Source of the DNA: Bagarius yarrelli
Taxonomy: Eukaryota; Chordata; Actinopteri; Siluriformes; Sisoridae
DNA length: 64,000 nt
Direction of reading: 5' to 3'
Assembly (NCBI GenBank): GCA_005784505.1
Contig: VCAZ01000135.1
Location: 16,001-80,000 of the forward strand
This document shows positions 32,835 through 43,869 of this stretch, piece by piece; position 1 is the stretch's first letter, and each line of letters begins with the position of its first letter. The notes beneath the pieces are model-generated. The model had not been told where the DNA came from and ran no database searches. It saw only the letters and a program-made list of their open reading frames with translations. The position numbers were made by a program, and so were the translations under genes.

Positions 32835-33562
32835 ACATAGTATTAATTGGGGAAGCTTAATCACAAACAAAACGACACAGTGGTGGAAGAATATATAGAG
32901 AAGAATTTCTTAGTATTCTTAAACGATGGGCGTAGAACCAGGTTCAATGTAAGGGTGCTAACAAAGTCATGCATATATCTAACGACAGTGTCAGCAACAT
33001 TAGCTGGAAAATGTCAATGGAAAATATAAGATAATTTGACAGTTGAGAGTGGTCAATAGCCAATAGTCTGTACAAAAGAATTGGAAATACAAAGGAGTTT
33101 CATTTTAGAATAGCAGCGATGGAAATTTGAAAAAGCAGACTAGGAGAAAGTAAACGTAATTTGTAAATCAGAACTCATAGGATTAATTTTTAAAAAATGA
33201 TACTAAGTAGTATATAGAGTTTAATGTTAATAGCGATATGAGAACAAATCAATACCTAAAGCAAAAGGAGATAAAAAAAATAATGTAGTACCTTGGTGGA
33301 ATAAAAAATGTTCTAAAGCTACTAGAAACAGAAATAAATCTTGCAGAATCTTGAAGAGAACACTGAAACCAGATGAAGTATTAGTATACCAAAAACAGCG
33401 AGCATAGGCTAGGAGTTCAATCAAATGGGGCACATAAAAAAAGATAATTGGGATATATAAAACCAAGACTATACCAGTATTAACAGGAGAAATAATAACA
33501 GCTATTACAGAAAAAGAAAAGGCAGAAATGCTAGTCAAAACCTTTCCAAGAGCATCTTCCAA
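32835..33562 (+). mobile_element. I-like LINE: endonuclease end and linker (first segment)
   Basis: The frame 32847-33029 has FLVFLNDGRRTRFNV and a SCIYLT block, the APE-endonuclease motif LNDGxxTR...SCxDLT of I-like/Nimb elements, with D changed to Y. Near 33280-33310 a frame reads NVVPWWNKKCSKATRNRNK, the conserved PWW linker. Several stops. The same element continues at 33820-34424 and resumes at 37610. Confidence 0.7.
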
Positions 33563-33812
33563 CAGATTTTAGGTAGAGGTTGTAAAGACATAGAGTGTAG
33601 AGGGTGTAAAGCAGAGGAGCAGCTTCAGTGACAGGTTGCTGTCACTGCCCTGCTCCACGGACAGACTGAGGAGGTCTTTCCTTCCCCATGCCATGCGGCT
33701 CTTTAATTCCACACGGGGGGTGGGGATTGTATATATTACTGTATTACTGGAACCTGTGAATTTCCCACTGGGATGAAGAAAGTATGTATGCATGCATCTA
33801 TCTATCTAACAC
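33563..33812 (+). mobile_element. Rex1-like LINE 3' end with ATCT tail
   Basis: The terminal codons of an RT ORF (RLRRSFLPHAMRLFNSTRG near 33665-33725) are followed by CTGTGAATTTCCCACTGGGATG and a (ATCT)n-type tail at 33796-33810. This is the standard end of a widespread fish CR1/Rex1-type LINE. It is inserted between the linker and RT of the I-like LINE. Confidence 0.65.
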
Positions 33813-33819
33813 CACCAAC

Positions 33820-34424
33820 ATATATATAAAATAGGAAAAATAGAATAAGTTAAAATTAAAATGTTATATTATCATTAAGCATGCAGAAATTTAAAGCAGT
33901 ACAGGAATAATTTAAAAAAGATATGAAGAGAGGGAAGACCAGCTGCACTTTTTCACATTTATGTGAACTAATGGAAAATGTGTAATGTGTTAGAGGGTAA
34001 GGGAAGATTAGCGTGTTACCAATATGGTTTTAATCAACAATAGATTTACTAATAAAGCTGGAAACAGATATCAGATATATTCGAGGGCAACGAACTGTCA
34101 CAGAATGCGAGTGCGAAGAATGGGACCCCTCAAGAAAGTGTGGTAAGCCCCTAATTATTTAATATTATGATTTGAAAAAGCAGTAAAAGTAACTTCTTCA
34201 TTAGCACCTCCAATTAGATCAACCAGAAGTGGATTTAACTGAAATATGGGAGTTTTTATAGTTAAGCATATGTTAAATAATTTATATAAAACAGTATGTA
34301 CTATTTATATCCACAAATTTACACAGATGGGTCAAATAACATTAAAAACAATGGTAAAACAGGAGCTGCATCTATCATTTTAGAACCTGAGGTTAGGAAG
34401 GCTGGAAGGATAACAGATGGTATA
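33820..34424 (+). mobile_element. I-like LINE: RT remnant and RNase H N-terminus (second segment)
   Basis: RT finger traces LCELMEN near 33965 and YQYGFN near 34020 are followed by motif B as NGTPQESVVSPL at 34120-34157. After further broken sequence the frame from 34311 reads YTDGSNNIKNNGKTGAAS, the first catalytic block (TDGS) of an RNase H domain. It is cut at 34424 by an L2 insertion; the domain resumes at 37610. Confidence 0.7.
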
Positions 34425-34862
34425 TTCAATTCAATTCAATTCAGTTTTATTTGTATAGCGCTTTTTACAATGGTGATTGACACAAAGCAGTTTTACAATT
34501 AAATTATAAGACAGAATGAAACAGAAATCAGTTTGTCCCTGATGAGCAAGCCGGGGGCGACGGTGGCAAGGAAAAACTCCCTGAGATGAGATGGGAAGAA
34601 ACATTGAGAGGAACCAGACTCAACAGAGAACCCATCCTCATTTGGGTGAAAAACAGGTAGCAGGGATTATGTGGTTACATTGTGTGTTTGAACAACTTTA
34701 ATCATTAGTCCTTAGAGAGCAGCCGGGAACGTCTTTATGGCGAAGTGGGTCGTCCTAGATTGCACTGGTGATGTATCATCTGCTGGGCAGGTCACAGGGA
34801 GCGGTCCCACAGGACCGGGTCGGAGGTGGGGTCTGGATCTCCGTTGTAGCGTATGTAACTCA

Positions 34863-34893
<31 letters not shown>

Positions 34894-37600
34894 AAAACTA
34901 AGGCAAAAAGAAGGAAAGCAGTTAAGTGACAATGTAATCACACGGTTTGGACTGATTAAATGAATAATGTAGAGTGCAAGGATGGACTCCGGCAAGACTA
35001 ACTAGGTCAGCATAACTAAAAGGAGAACCAGAGGGAAACACAGACATGAGGGCTCCCTGATATGTTAAGCAACCAGCCGCTCTCATCATCAACACCGTGA
35101 TCAATAAGAGAGGGGAAGACAGCATCTAAACATACCAGATCATCATAATACTCAACACCCGTGAGTCCCCCAGATCTGCTCCTTTATCCAAGGGGAATCA
35201 AATACAAAAGGCTTGATTAAATAAGTAAGTTTTTAACCTGGACTTAAACACTGAGACTGTGTCTGATCCCCGAACATACATAGGCAGGCTATTCCTTAGC
35301 ATTGGGGTTCTGTAAGAAAAGGCTCTGCCCGATGCTCTAGTTTTTATAATGCGCGGTACTGACAGGCAGCCTGCACCCTTTGATCGAAGTAGGCGTGACG
35401 GAACGTAAGACACTAGAAGTTCGCTTAAGTACTGCGGTGCGAGACCATTTAGAGCTTTATAAATTAACAGTAGTATTTTAAAATCGATGCGGTGTCTCAC
35501 TGGGAGCCAATGCAGTGTGGATAAGACCGGTGTGACGTGCTCGTATCTTTTCGTTTTAGTGAGGACTTTCGCCGCTGTGTTCTGGACTAACTGAAGTTTA
35601 TTAATGCACCCAGTTGAACATCCAGACAGTAAAGCGTTACAGTAATCCAGCCTGGATGTGATAAATGCATGAACTAATTTTTCAGCATCAGTAAGCGACA
35701 AGATATTTCTTATTTTAGCGATATTTCTAAGATGATAGAACTGCTAATATTGTCGACATGGGCTTCAAATGAGAGATTGGAGTCTAAAATCACACCCAAA
35801 TCTTTTACTGTTGCACTTGGTGAAACAAAAAGACTGTCTAGTGTTAAGGTGTGATCAGGAAGCTTACTTCTAGCTACCTGTGGTCCAAGAACCAGAACCT
35901 CCGTCTTGTTAGCGTTAAGCAAGAGGAAATTACATAACATCCAATCTCTTACTTCCTTCACACATTGCTCAATTTTATTAAACTGGCCTTTCGCGTCAGG
36001 CCTTGATGAGACGTATAACTGTGTGTCATCAGCGTAACAGTGGAAACTGATATTATGCTTACGAATTATGTTTCCAAGAGGCAGCATGTAAAGAGAGAAA
36101 AGAAGTGGGCCTAAAACCGAGCCCTGTGGAACACCATACTTTACAAGGGAGCACGCAGAATAATCACCATTTAAATCTACAAACTGGTAGCAATTGGTTA
36201 AATAGGACCTGAGCCACACAAGAGCTGTTCCTTTAATTCCTACTAATTTTTCTAATCTGTGAAGAAGAATATCGTGATCTATGGTGTCGAAGGCCGCACT
36301 AAGGTCAAGTAATATAAGCAACGAGACACAGCCTTGATCCGATGCCAGTAAGAGGTCATTAGCTACTTTGACCAGTGCTGTCTCTGTGCTGTGGTGAGGC
36401 CTGAATCCTGATTGATAAACTTAGATAAAGAGATAAACGGAAGGTTAGATATCGGCCTGTAGTTTGACAGCTCATTTTGGTCAATGTCAGGTTTCTTAAT
36501 TAAAGGTTTAATAACTGCTAATTTAAAAGATTTGGGAACATACCGACTGCTGAGAGAAGAGTTAACTATTTTCAACGGGGTTCTGATACTTTGGTACAAT
36601 TTGCTTAAGAAAGTGTGTTGGTATAGGATCTAACACACAAGTTGACGGTTTTGTGGAAGAGATGAGTGGGATTAGGTTTTTCTTTCAGAGGAGTGAAATT
36701 CAAGTTCTGATCTGATGCGGTTAATTGTTCATCAGAATCATTTGAAAGGTCTGGTTTTAGAGCGTGAATTTTCTGCCTAATGTTTGCAATTTTATTATCA
36801 AAAAAGTTCATGAAATCCTCACTGCTGCACGCAGTTATGGTGCAGGTTTCTGAGGTCGTCTTATTCCTAGTTAATTTTGCGAAGGTGTCAAATAGAAATC
36901 TAGGATTATTTTTATTATTTTCAATAAGGTTAGAAAGATACGTTGATCTAGTTACACTAAGAGCTTTTTTATAAGCTAGAATTCCCTCTTTCCATGCTGC
37001 CTGGAAAACCAGCAATCTAGTTTGGCGCCATTTACATTCTAGTTTACGGGCTCTCTGTTTTAAAGAGCGCGTGTGTTCATTATACCATGGATCGAGTTTC
37101 CTATCTTTAATTATTTTTCTTTTAACTGGAGCTACGTTATCTAATGTAGAGCGGAACGCGGCATCTATATATTCAGTCGCCTGCTCGAGTTCTGTTGGAT
37201 CAGATGGCGATCCAATGACAGAAGACAATTCTGGAAGATAATTAATAAAGCTCTAAGCAGAAGTTGATGTAAGTGTACGTTTAACTATTAGTATGACGCA
37301 TTTTAAACGATATAAGATGGTGATCAGAAATAATTTCGCACTGAGGAGTTGTTACTATATTACTTATACTTATTCCGAAAGATAATATTAAATCTAATGT
37401 GTGACCTGCTTTATGAGTGGGTCCTATTACACACTGATTTACTCCCACTGAGTCGAGTAAAGACATAAATGCTGTTCTCAGCGGGTCGTCTGAGTTTTTC
37501 ATCAATTGTTGATGTAGCCCACACTGTTTTCGGAGCACCACCTGGACATCCAGCGGTTCAGTGACCATAACCTGCTGTAAGCTATGTCACCACGTCGCAT
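34424..37600 (-). mobile_element. L2-clade LINE, best-preserved copy in the window
   Basis: The minus strand runs from part of the endonuclease (37568-37281: VIGPTHKAGHTLDLIL and SDHHLISF) through the linker (37228-36605: LDPWYNEHTRSLKQRARKL). RT follows in two frames: 36599-36363 fingers, and 36321-35710 with LDLSAAFDTIDHD, VPQGSVLGPLLFSLYML and CYADDTQLYVSSR. The C-terminus is at 35701-35198. Motif A, motif B and the YADD active site are intact, but frame changes occur near 36600, 36360 and 35705. Near 34440 is the 3' end with a GAATT array. It is truncated at the 5' end inside the endonuclease. Confidence 0.92.
34867..34893. repeat. GA dinucleotide microsatellite inside the L2
   Basis: About 13 GA units occur in the 3' untranslated part of the L2. 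Other L2 copies have only a short CT run at the matching place. Confidence 0.9.
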
Positions 37601-37609
37601 TGGTATGGG

Positions 37610-37890
37610 GCCAGAGCATACTACAGAGATGATAGCAACCCTGATGGCGTAAATAAATAAACCAGAGAAAGTAATTGTGTAAGTGTTCTGACTCATTGAT
37701 AGTTCTAATGGGTTTACAATCATGGCAAACAAATTGAAGTGACATTCATTACAGTATAAAACAAGTAGAAATTATTACTCGATTTATACGGGTGCCAGCA
37801 CTTGTAGGTATCTAGGGAAATGAGGAAGCAGATAAAATGACCAGAGTTGTTAAAAATGAATAATCCAAATTCTAAATAAAGTATTAATCA
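37610..37890 (+). mobile_element. I-like LINE: RNase H C-terminal part (third segment)
   Basis: The reading is broken but gives AEMIATLMA near 37620 (catalytic Glu block), KPEKVIV near 37665 and RVPALVGI followed by GNEEADKM at 37789-37842. This matches the WVPAHVGIxGNExAD block that ends RNase H. It completes the domain begun at 34311, so the L2 split a single older LINE. Confidence 0.65.
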
Positions 37891-38611
37891 CCCATAACCA
37901 AAGTAACCTTTGTCCTCTTTCTTTCGAGTCTCAGACAAGGAAAAGCTGAACCTTCTGTGCCTAGTGGAATTACTGGTTACATACATACACAGAGCTGCCC
38001 CATGGAGAAGGTTGATATGATAAGCAGATGTGTGGTTGAGACCATCACTCTTGCTTAAGTGGCCACTGGCCTCCCGGGCCTGGAAGGACTTAGGGTGCAC
38101 GCTACATGGGGTATAACAGCCTCCAGGGCCTACTACTAGCAGCAGGGCAACGGATCACAGTTTTATATTGCCAATTTTCTAACTTTAAATTTTTATTTTA
38201 AAGATTGTAGAATAAAAGACAATTTTATTGGAGCAGTCGTCTTCACGTGACCAAGGCATTTTAATCAGTTAACGATGGCTACCGGAGGAGCAGAAAAGCA
38301 TTTTGGCTTTACGGTCTAAAGTGATAACCATATCTATAAGGAAGTTGAAAGTGCTACGAAATAACCTCACACACCCACTTTAGCATGAAGATTGTGCTGC
38401 AGACTGATGCGTGACTTAAAAACCATAATGTTATCCAAAGCGTAAGTTTGTTGCACTAACTACCAGACATCTGTAGGGCAGTGGGTAGGGCTACCCCACA
38501 TACATTCTACAACCTTGATGTGGCTTCAACTCCAGGCTCCAGCGTTCTTGCATCACACAGTCCCCACACATACACTGACTTGGTGATATGGCAACAAGGG
38601 TAATGCATTTT
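37891..38611. other. No firm gene; possible short exon-like start at 38275
   Basis: CACGTGAC at 38246 is followed by an ATG at 38275 opening MATGGAEKHFGFTV then stop. No partner exon or family was recognised. The rest shows nothing clear. Confidence 0.3.
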
Positions 38612-38775
38612 GGGGAAGTGGTGGCTCATGGTTAAGGTGTTGGATTGCCAACCTGAAGGTTGTGGGTTCAATTCCCAGCCCTGGCAAGCCACCACTACCG
38701 GACCCATGAGCAAGGCCCTATAAAAAGGAATATTATAAGTTGCTCTGGATAAGGAATGCTGCAAATGTAAATGTT
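38612..38775 (+). repeat. tRNA-derived SINE, family A
   Basis: This has a GGGGAAGTGGTGGCTCATGG head, a GGTTCAATTCCC B-box at 38666, the GAGCAAGGCCC core and the shortened tail TTGCTCTGGATAAGGAATGC. Confidence 0.8.
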
Positions 38776-39174
38776 TTGGTGCAGCTTGAATTCCTGAACA
38801 GGAAATTCTCTACGTTATATTGATATACCATATACCATGGTTCCCTAAGGAAATGAGTTGCTGCACTGCGTGCCAGACCCCCAGCATTCTTGTCGCAGTG
38901 AATGCGAGCTTACTGAGGTACAAGGCTGCTTAGGTTTACATGGAGTTCGTTCCTGTTGAATTACATTGCCTGTCAGTGATGTAACACTCTCCAACTGGTT
39001 GGCTTACACATGTACTTTAGTACAAAGATTTTAAATAGGCGTTCACAAAGCATTTCTATGCAGCATCTCTTCTTTTAGGGACTTCTTCCCAGTCTTTTGC
39101 AGCCTCGCTTACAGGAGAAATGATGCTGTGAGGACTGTGTATTAGCAGTGCTACTTTTCCACCACACATATGGC
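38776..39174. other. Unassigned repeat-like sequence
   Basis: ATACCATGGTTCCCTAAGGAAATG near 38835 resembles the terminal block of a common fish LTR/DIRS-type repeat. No frame or paired end was found. Confidence 0.3.
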
Positions 39175-39300
39175 TTTGCATTTATAAGTATAATCAATTC
39201 ATTGTGCAAGGTATATGTACAGAGCCAATGAAATGCATTTTTCACATATCCCATCTTAGTAAGTTGGGGTCAGAGCACGGGGTCAGCTATGATACTTTGG
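39175..39300 (-). repeat. Family B SINE, partial
   Basis: The minus strand carries CATTGTGCAAGGTATATGTA and GAGCCAATGAAATGCA (complement of the family B tail), then GGGGTCAGCTATGATA. The tRNA head is missing. Confidence 0.6.
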
Positions 39301-39309
39301 TCTTGTGAC

Positions 39310-39515
39310 TGAGCACCTTCTAACACGTTCACTGTGTCCCCTACATGGCTTGTGGCAAACTGCTACAGGACATCATATGTCTTTCTTTCACTAATGGCTT
39401 TCTTCTTGCCACTCTTCCATAAAGTGTGGTAATTTCTTTGATTGTGTACAGCTGCTTTGTGACAATGACCGTTGTAAAAAAAAAAGGCTATACAAATAAA
39501 ATTGAATTGAATGAA
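39310..39515 (+). mobile_element. L2 3' end, short truncated copy
   Basis: The CTTCTTGCCACTCTTCC and GCTGCTTTGTGACAATGACC blocks end in GGCTATACAAATAAAATTGAATTGAAT, the same terminus as the L2 at 1205-3755. Confidence 0.75.
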
Positions 39516-39790
39516 GGTCAGATTTTTGAAGTACACGACTTATAGTTGTCCTGTGGACAGATTCTCCCATCTAAGCTGTGGATTTCTGCAGCTACTCCAG
39601 AGTGACCATAGGCCTCTTGGCTGCTTTTCCGACCAGTGCTCTTCTTGATCGGTTTGTCAGTTTAGGTGGGTGGCCATGTCTTGATAGATTTGCAGTTGTG
39701 GCATACTTTTTCCATTTTTGGATAATGGATTAAACAGTGCTCCTTAAAGTTTGGGATATTTTTTTATAATCTAACCCTGCCCCCCAACAA
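39516..39790 (-). mobile_element. Tc1/mariner-type transposase N-terminus and leader
   Basis: The minus strand near 39590-39530 reads MGESVHRTTISR, the conserved recognition helix of Tc1 transposases, preceded by VTLE and LQKSTA with two in-frame stops. Upstream near 39660 is PPKLTD. The leader continues to 39790 and matches 130-300. It is truncated before the DDE residues. Confidence 0.7.
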
Positions 39791-39950
39791 CAATATTTAA
39801 AAATTAGCTAGCATGGTTTGAATAAAAATATATACAGATATGCAGAATTTACACGTTTGTATTGTTTATTAAACATTTTAGTGAAAATGATACCTTGGTA
39901 TTTTTTTACATCGCTGTGCAATGTAGATTCAAACAAAAATATTATTATTA

Positions 39951-39960
39951 TTTATTTATT
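39951..39960 (-). terminator. Candidate polyadenylation signals of the tmem14c-like gene
   Basis: Two overlapping AATAAA hexamers are read on the minus strand about 35-43 bases after the TGA stop at 39994. The 3' untranslated region would therefore be very short. Further AT-rich sequence downstream offers other signals, for example near 39864. Confidence 0.4.
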
Positions 39961-39993
39961 TTTTTTTTTAACAGTGACATTTTGCAGCACCAG

Positions 39994-42900
39994 TCATGTA
40001 TCCTGAGGCTTATGCAGAACTCCAGCACCAAGCTTTGCCAGCATCAGGATACTGGAATGAAAAAATGATCTTGATATTAGACATTACATATGCCCGTGTC
40101 CTCTGTGTAGTATGCAAAGGCGATTAAACACACATCGTGTGATTGTCAACATGAATATTTTAACAAAAAGGCTCATAATCCAGTTTTCAGAAAAATTCAG
40201 TCTGTCATCTATGAACATGAAATACCTTGCTCCTGCCACTACACCCGCAGGCATTATCTTCCGGGAGTTGTAAAATCTTTTCCCCATTATAGCAGCCAAT
40301 GTTCCCGATGTAGCTGCCAAACACACAAATTATTAATTCACATTATTTGTATCACACAAATGAACATGCAGTTTTATGTTAGACATATGGGTATTGCCCA
40401 AATATGCTCAATTGTAAAAGATTAGTAAATTGTTGTAGACTGACTGTTAATTAATTAATTAGGCCTAACCCAGTTCCCTAAAGAAGAAAAAAAGTCCTAA
40501 GAGGGACAGAAATCAGCAAGTTGGTGACTACTTCCAAAAAAATAAATTTTAATTAGATAAAAAAAAAAAAAAAACAGTATTCAGCAACTCCACTTACAAA
40601 AAGAGGTTCATTCAGTTTAAATTAAAAAATTTGTTTCAAAAAACCTAGAGGGCTCAGATTCTTGGAGGACTAACAAGTTTATGGTCTTTTTATGCTCATT
40701 CTTGAAGAACTTTCACATTGGAAGTTTAGTTAGAAAATCAGTATTGTACAGACTGTCATGTTAACCACAAAGTCCAAGACTATCCATAGGTAGTAAGGTA
40801 AACCAAATGAAAAAAAACCCACACAGTTCTCCCTTGTCAACTTACAGTTAGTGCCCAGTTACATTTACATTTCTGGCATTTGCTAACACTTTTATCAAGA
40901 GTGACTCACATTTATTTAGCTTGGTTGTGCTGGAAATTGAACTGATGTTCATATAAGCAGTGATGATGTTTCAGGTACGCTTGAAAGTGTTTAAACAATA
41001 AAAAATTTTGACACAGGCCTTTACACAAATTAAATTTGTTAGGCAATTTGCTGATGTTTATATAAACCTTACTTATGTAATGCTCGATTCCAACTGCTTG
41101 GATGGTATTGATATTCTATAAACCTGATAAAATGCAATGTTGATTTTAAAAGCTTTTCTTAGTACACAACTATTTCTTTATTACAAGCCCATTTACACAT
41201 TTTAAAATGTACCATTTTTTATTAGATATTACAGTGGGGAAAAATTTTTGATCAGTCAGTAATTTAAATGGTATGTTTATTCTAGGACAGAATAGCAAGA
41301 AAAACATACAAAAAAATGAATTTCAAAAAAGGTAAAATTGCTTTGCATTTTAAAGTAAAATAAGTATTTGAAACCTTCACAAAACAGAACTTGCTAGCAG
41401 TCACAGAAGTCAGACTTTTTTGTAGCCCCCCAGGGCTAACCCCTAGGTTTACTCACATCTCAGGAAGAATTTTGTCCAACTACTCTTTGCAAATTGTCTC
41501 CAAGTCATTATGGTTTCGAGGCTGACATTCAACAACTTAAACCTTTAGCTCCCCCCACAAATCTTCTAAGGGATTAAGGTCTGGGGACTGGCTAGGAGGA
41601 TGGCTAGGGTGGAGAGTTTGGAATCTGATTGATTGCTTCTGTGAACAGGTGTCTTTTATACAGGTAATAGGTTAAGATTAGGAGCATCCCCCTTTAGGAT
41701 AGTGCTCCTAATCTCAGCTCATACATGTATACAAAACACCTGGAAGCCAGAAATCTTGCTGACTGATAAGGAATCAAATACTTATTTCACCCAAAAATTT
41801 ACTTATTTGTCAGTGGGTAAATGTACAACTCAGCAGTGAACAAAATACTTTGTGAGTCTCCAGGACATAAGGATTTGCACTTCTATTGTGACATGGCATA
41901 ACAAACATACATAATTCTTTTGTTTTTCTTTAGAAAAAAGACTAAATGCACTAGATGAAAACAGGATGTTTTTAACCAGATTTTATATTACATACATTTC
42001 ATAAAGAACTGAAAGTACTAACCTAAAGACACCCAAATGTCCTGGGAATTTTGCGATATTTTGTAGGCCCCAAAACCTGCTAGGCCTCCAAATAGCAGTC
42101 CAGCTGTCAAAGAAGGGACACTGCCTGCAAAAAGAAAGCTGATCAGGTCAAAACATAAAATAAATCCATGTCGTTCGGAAAATTGAGAGAAAGGTTACAA
42201 CTAATTTCTATACATTTATAGTCACACTATAAATATTTGTACTTATATAGTTGATAGCTATTTACTCTTTAATTATTTTGCCTTTTTGTACATGTTCTTT
42301 TAGCTGTGAATGCTAAAACAGTATTTTTAAGTAAAATGATTTATAGCATTTTCACATTATATCATCAATCCGGAAGTCGGCCATATTGGCGACACTGAAC
42401 GTAAACAATGGCACTGAACTGAACAGATCTTGTTCGATTATTGCTGTTGAAGATGGTCAGTCACTGTCATGTAGGGCTGTAATCGGTCAGAACATTTGGA
42501 TAACTATAGGTAGGGAAGTCGTTAAGTTGTTAAGATTCTTTTTGGAAGATTTGGGTTCGATTCTGACCACCACCAAGTTACCACCCCTGAGCAAGGCGTG
42601 TTGCTTAGTTGTATAGAAGAGACAAATGTAAGACTCTGGATAAGGGCGTCCTCCAAATGCCATAAATGTTCAAATGTATGAACCTTGATTATAAAAACTG
42701 AAGGTGTTGGATTCCCAGAATCACTAAGTTACCACTGTTGGCCCCTGAACAAGGCCCTTTACCGCCAACTGCTCAGTTGTATAAATGAATTAAAAATATA
42801 TGTTGCTCTGGGCAGGGGTCTCAACCAAATGCCAGAAATGTAAATGTAAGCAAGAAGTGTAAAATGAAGCTTGGTGTCCAGAGCAAGGATCTTGAAAATA

Positions 42901-43800
42901 TTGTTGTCTATAGGTCTTTGTGTGAATGTCTATTGCAGTTAATGTTACTTTATTTTTAATTACAGTATCACATGTAGATGATGAGCTGATGCCATGCCAT
43001 GTTCATCCATCATCACACTATCTGGTTATAGACATACAAAACACTTGTAACATGTTAGAAAGCCATTTTACCACTTCAGCTATGTGTTGGATTGGCAAAA
43101 AAACCCAAACAGATAGTTTAATCGAGATAAGGAACATAAGCTAAACTATTAACTTTAAAATATCGCACTCTTCTGAATACACCAGTCTTCTCAATATGAT
43201 TCAAACAGAAGCTTCGACATGTTTTTCCGTGTTTTAAACTTGATAAAGTAGTAGAACAACGTCTTCTCTAGTACCGTGCAATCCATGTGGTTGTTCACAC
43301 CCGAGTAGCTCCAAAATGACCGCCTAACCGGATCAATGATCAAAACGTGACGTAGATGAAAAGAGTATGGTAATCCATAATACTAATAAGTATCGAAAAA
43401 ACCTGCTTTTATGTAACCCATGATTCCTCCGGACGCAACGAGGGCTGAATATCCATATCCAACCCAGTCGACTGCCATCTTCAACACCTGTCCGTGAAAA
43501 CAGAACACCATAATTTATTTTTTACTACAAAACAGTCGCGAGAATTTTTTACGATATATACACTGCGCTAAAGCTATCTGCGTAGGGGTCAGCGGATGGC
43601 TTGCTCGGATTATGCTTCAAGACTATCCAAGTGTCGAATTAAAATAAATACAGCAAATATATAATTTTGAAAAGAAAAGAAAAACTTATCATACCCACTT
43701 TTCGAATGCTTATTTTCCTAACCTGGAGTCAATGCCTTCTTCGTGTTGTTTTATGGTGGTCGGCAGCCAACGTTAAAGTGCATTACCGCCATCTACTACA
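39994..43800 (-). CDS. tmem14c: TMEM14-family protein, five exons (coding joins 43478-43403, 42124-42023, 40313-40226, 40051-39994)
   Basis: Small multi-pass mitochondrial inner-membrane protein. In mammals TMEM14C supports porphyrin import during haem synthesis. The four coding exons are 76, 102, 88 and 58 bp and sum to 107 codons plus TGA. Phases agree at every junction, and each intron has GT at its donor and AG at its acceptor. Exon 2 starts MAVDWVGYGYSALVASGG, exon 3 carries PSLTAGLLFGGLAGFGAY, exon 4 carries ATSGTLAAIMGKRFYNS and MPAGVVAGA, and the last exon ends HKPQDT. These match TMEM14 hydrophobic segments 1-4 and their glycine-rich turns. The LATSGTLA segment resembles TMEM14C more than TMEM14A. 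An apparent non-coding first exon runs from about 43800 to 43723. Introns hold SINE and Tc1 debris. Nothing in the frame is broken, so this is probably a functional gene. The C versus B/A paralogue assignment is less certain than the family. Confidence 0.93.
40857..40960 (-). repeat. Family A SINE, partial, in tmem14c intron 4
   Basis: The minus-strand tail CATTTACATTTCTGGCATTTG and GAGTGACTCACATTTATTTAG matches family A. The head is lost. Confidence 0.55.
41228..41860 (-). mobile_element. Internally deleted Tc1-type element in tmem14c intron 4
   Basis: Starts ACAGTGGGG at 41231 (common Tc1-type terminal sequence). It contains AAATAAGTATTTGAAACC, the inverted transposase segment GGGATTAAGGTCTGGGGACTGGCTAG (41570-41597), and the leader GAACAGGTGTCTTTTATACAGG shared with 6400-6520. 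Most of the transposase is missing and no frame is open. Confidence 0.65.
42366..42410 (+). promoter_or_regulatory. ETS/YY1-like motif pair in tmem14c intron 3
   Basis: CCGGAAGT at 42370-42377 (ETS consensus) is followed by GGCCATATTGG at 42379-42389, which fits the YY1 GCCATnTTG form. An ATG in AACAATGG context follows at 42408, but its frame is only four codons. No downstream gene was recognised on this strand. Confidence 0.3.
42510..42678 (+). repeat. Family A SINE in tmem14c intron 3
   Basis: GGGAAGTCGTTAAG head, GGGTTCGATTCTGACC B-box area at 42550, GAGCAAGGC core, and GACTCTGGATAAGGGCGTCC tail. Confidence 0.75.
42700..42850 (+). repeat. Second family A SINE in tandem, head-truncated
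   Basis: It starts within the head (AAGGTGTTGGATTCCCAG), then the CCACTGTTGGCCCCTGAACAAGGCCC core, and a tail ending CAAATGCCAGAAATGTAAATG. Same orientation as the neighbour, 22 bp apart. Confidence 0.7.
43723..43800 (-). promoter_or_regulatory. tmem14c: Non-coding first exon and core promoter area of the tmem14c-like gene
   Basis: On the minus strand the sequence reads into a CAG|GTTAGG donor at 43723/43722, which pairs in position with the CAG|GTGTTG acceptor at 43487. Near 43785 is an ATGGCGG core, the YY1-type motif often found at vertebrate housekeeping start sites. No TATA box is seen. The exact start site is inferred; only the donor and the motif are seen. Confidence 0.5.
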
Positions 43801-43869
43801 CTGGAGTATCAGTCAACTACCTGCCCGAGACTAATAATATATTAAATAAAAGTCGATAAATAATAACTG

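Noticed and set aside
34867..34893. GA repeat as a regulatory (GAGA-type) element
   Set aside because: It is a microsatellite expansion inside L2 3' untranslated sequence.
40084..40326. 80-codon minus-strand frame taken as one continuous protein
   Set aside because: Only 40313-40226 is exon; the rest reads through a GT donor into intron sequence, as shown by the frame match to the exon at 40051-39994.
42926..43144. 72-codon plus-strand frame preceded by a pyrimidine-rich AG acceptor-like site (possible exon)
   Set aside because: No recognisable domain, no partner exon, and it lies within an intron of a gene on the other strand next to SINEs.
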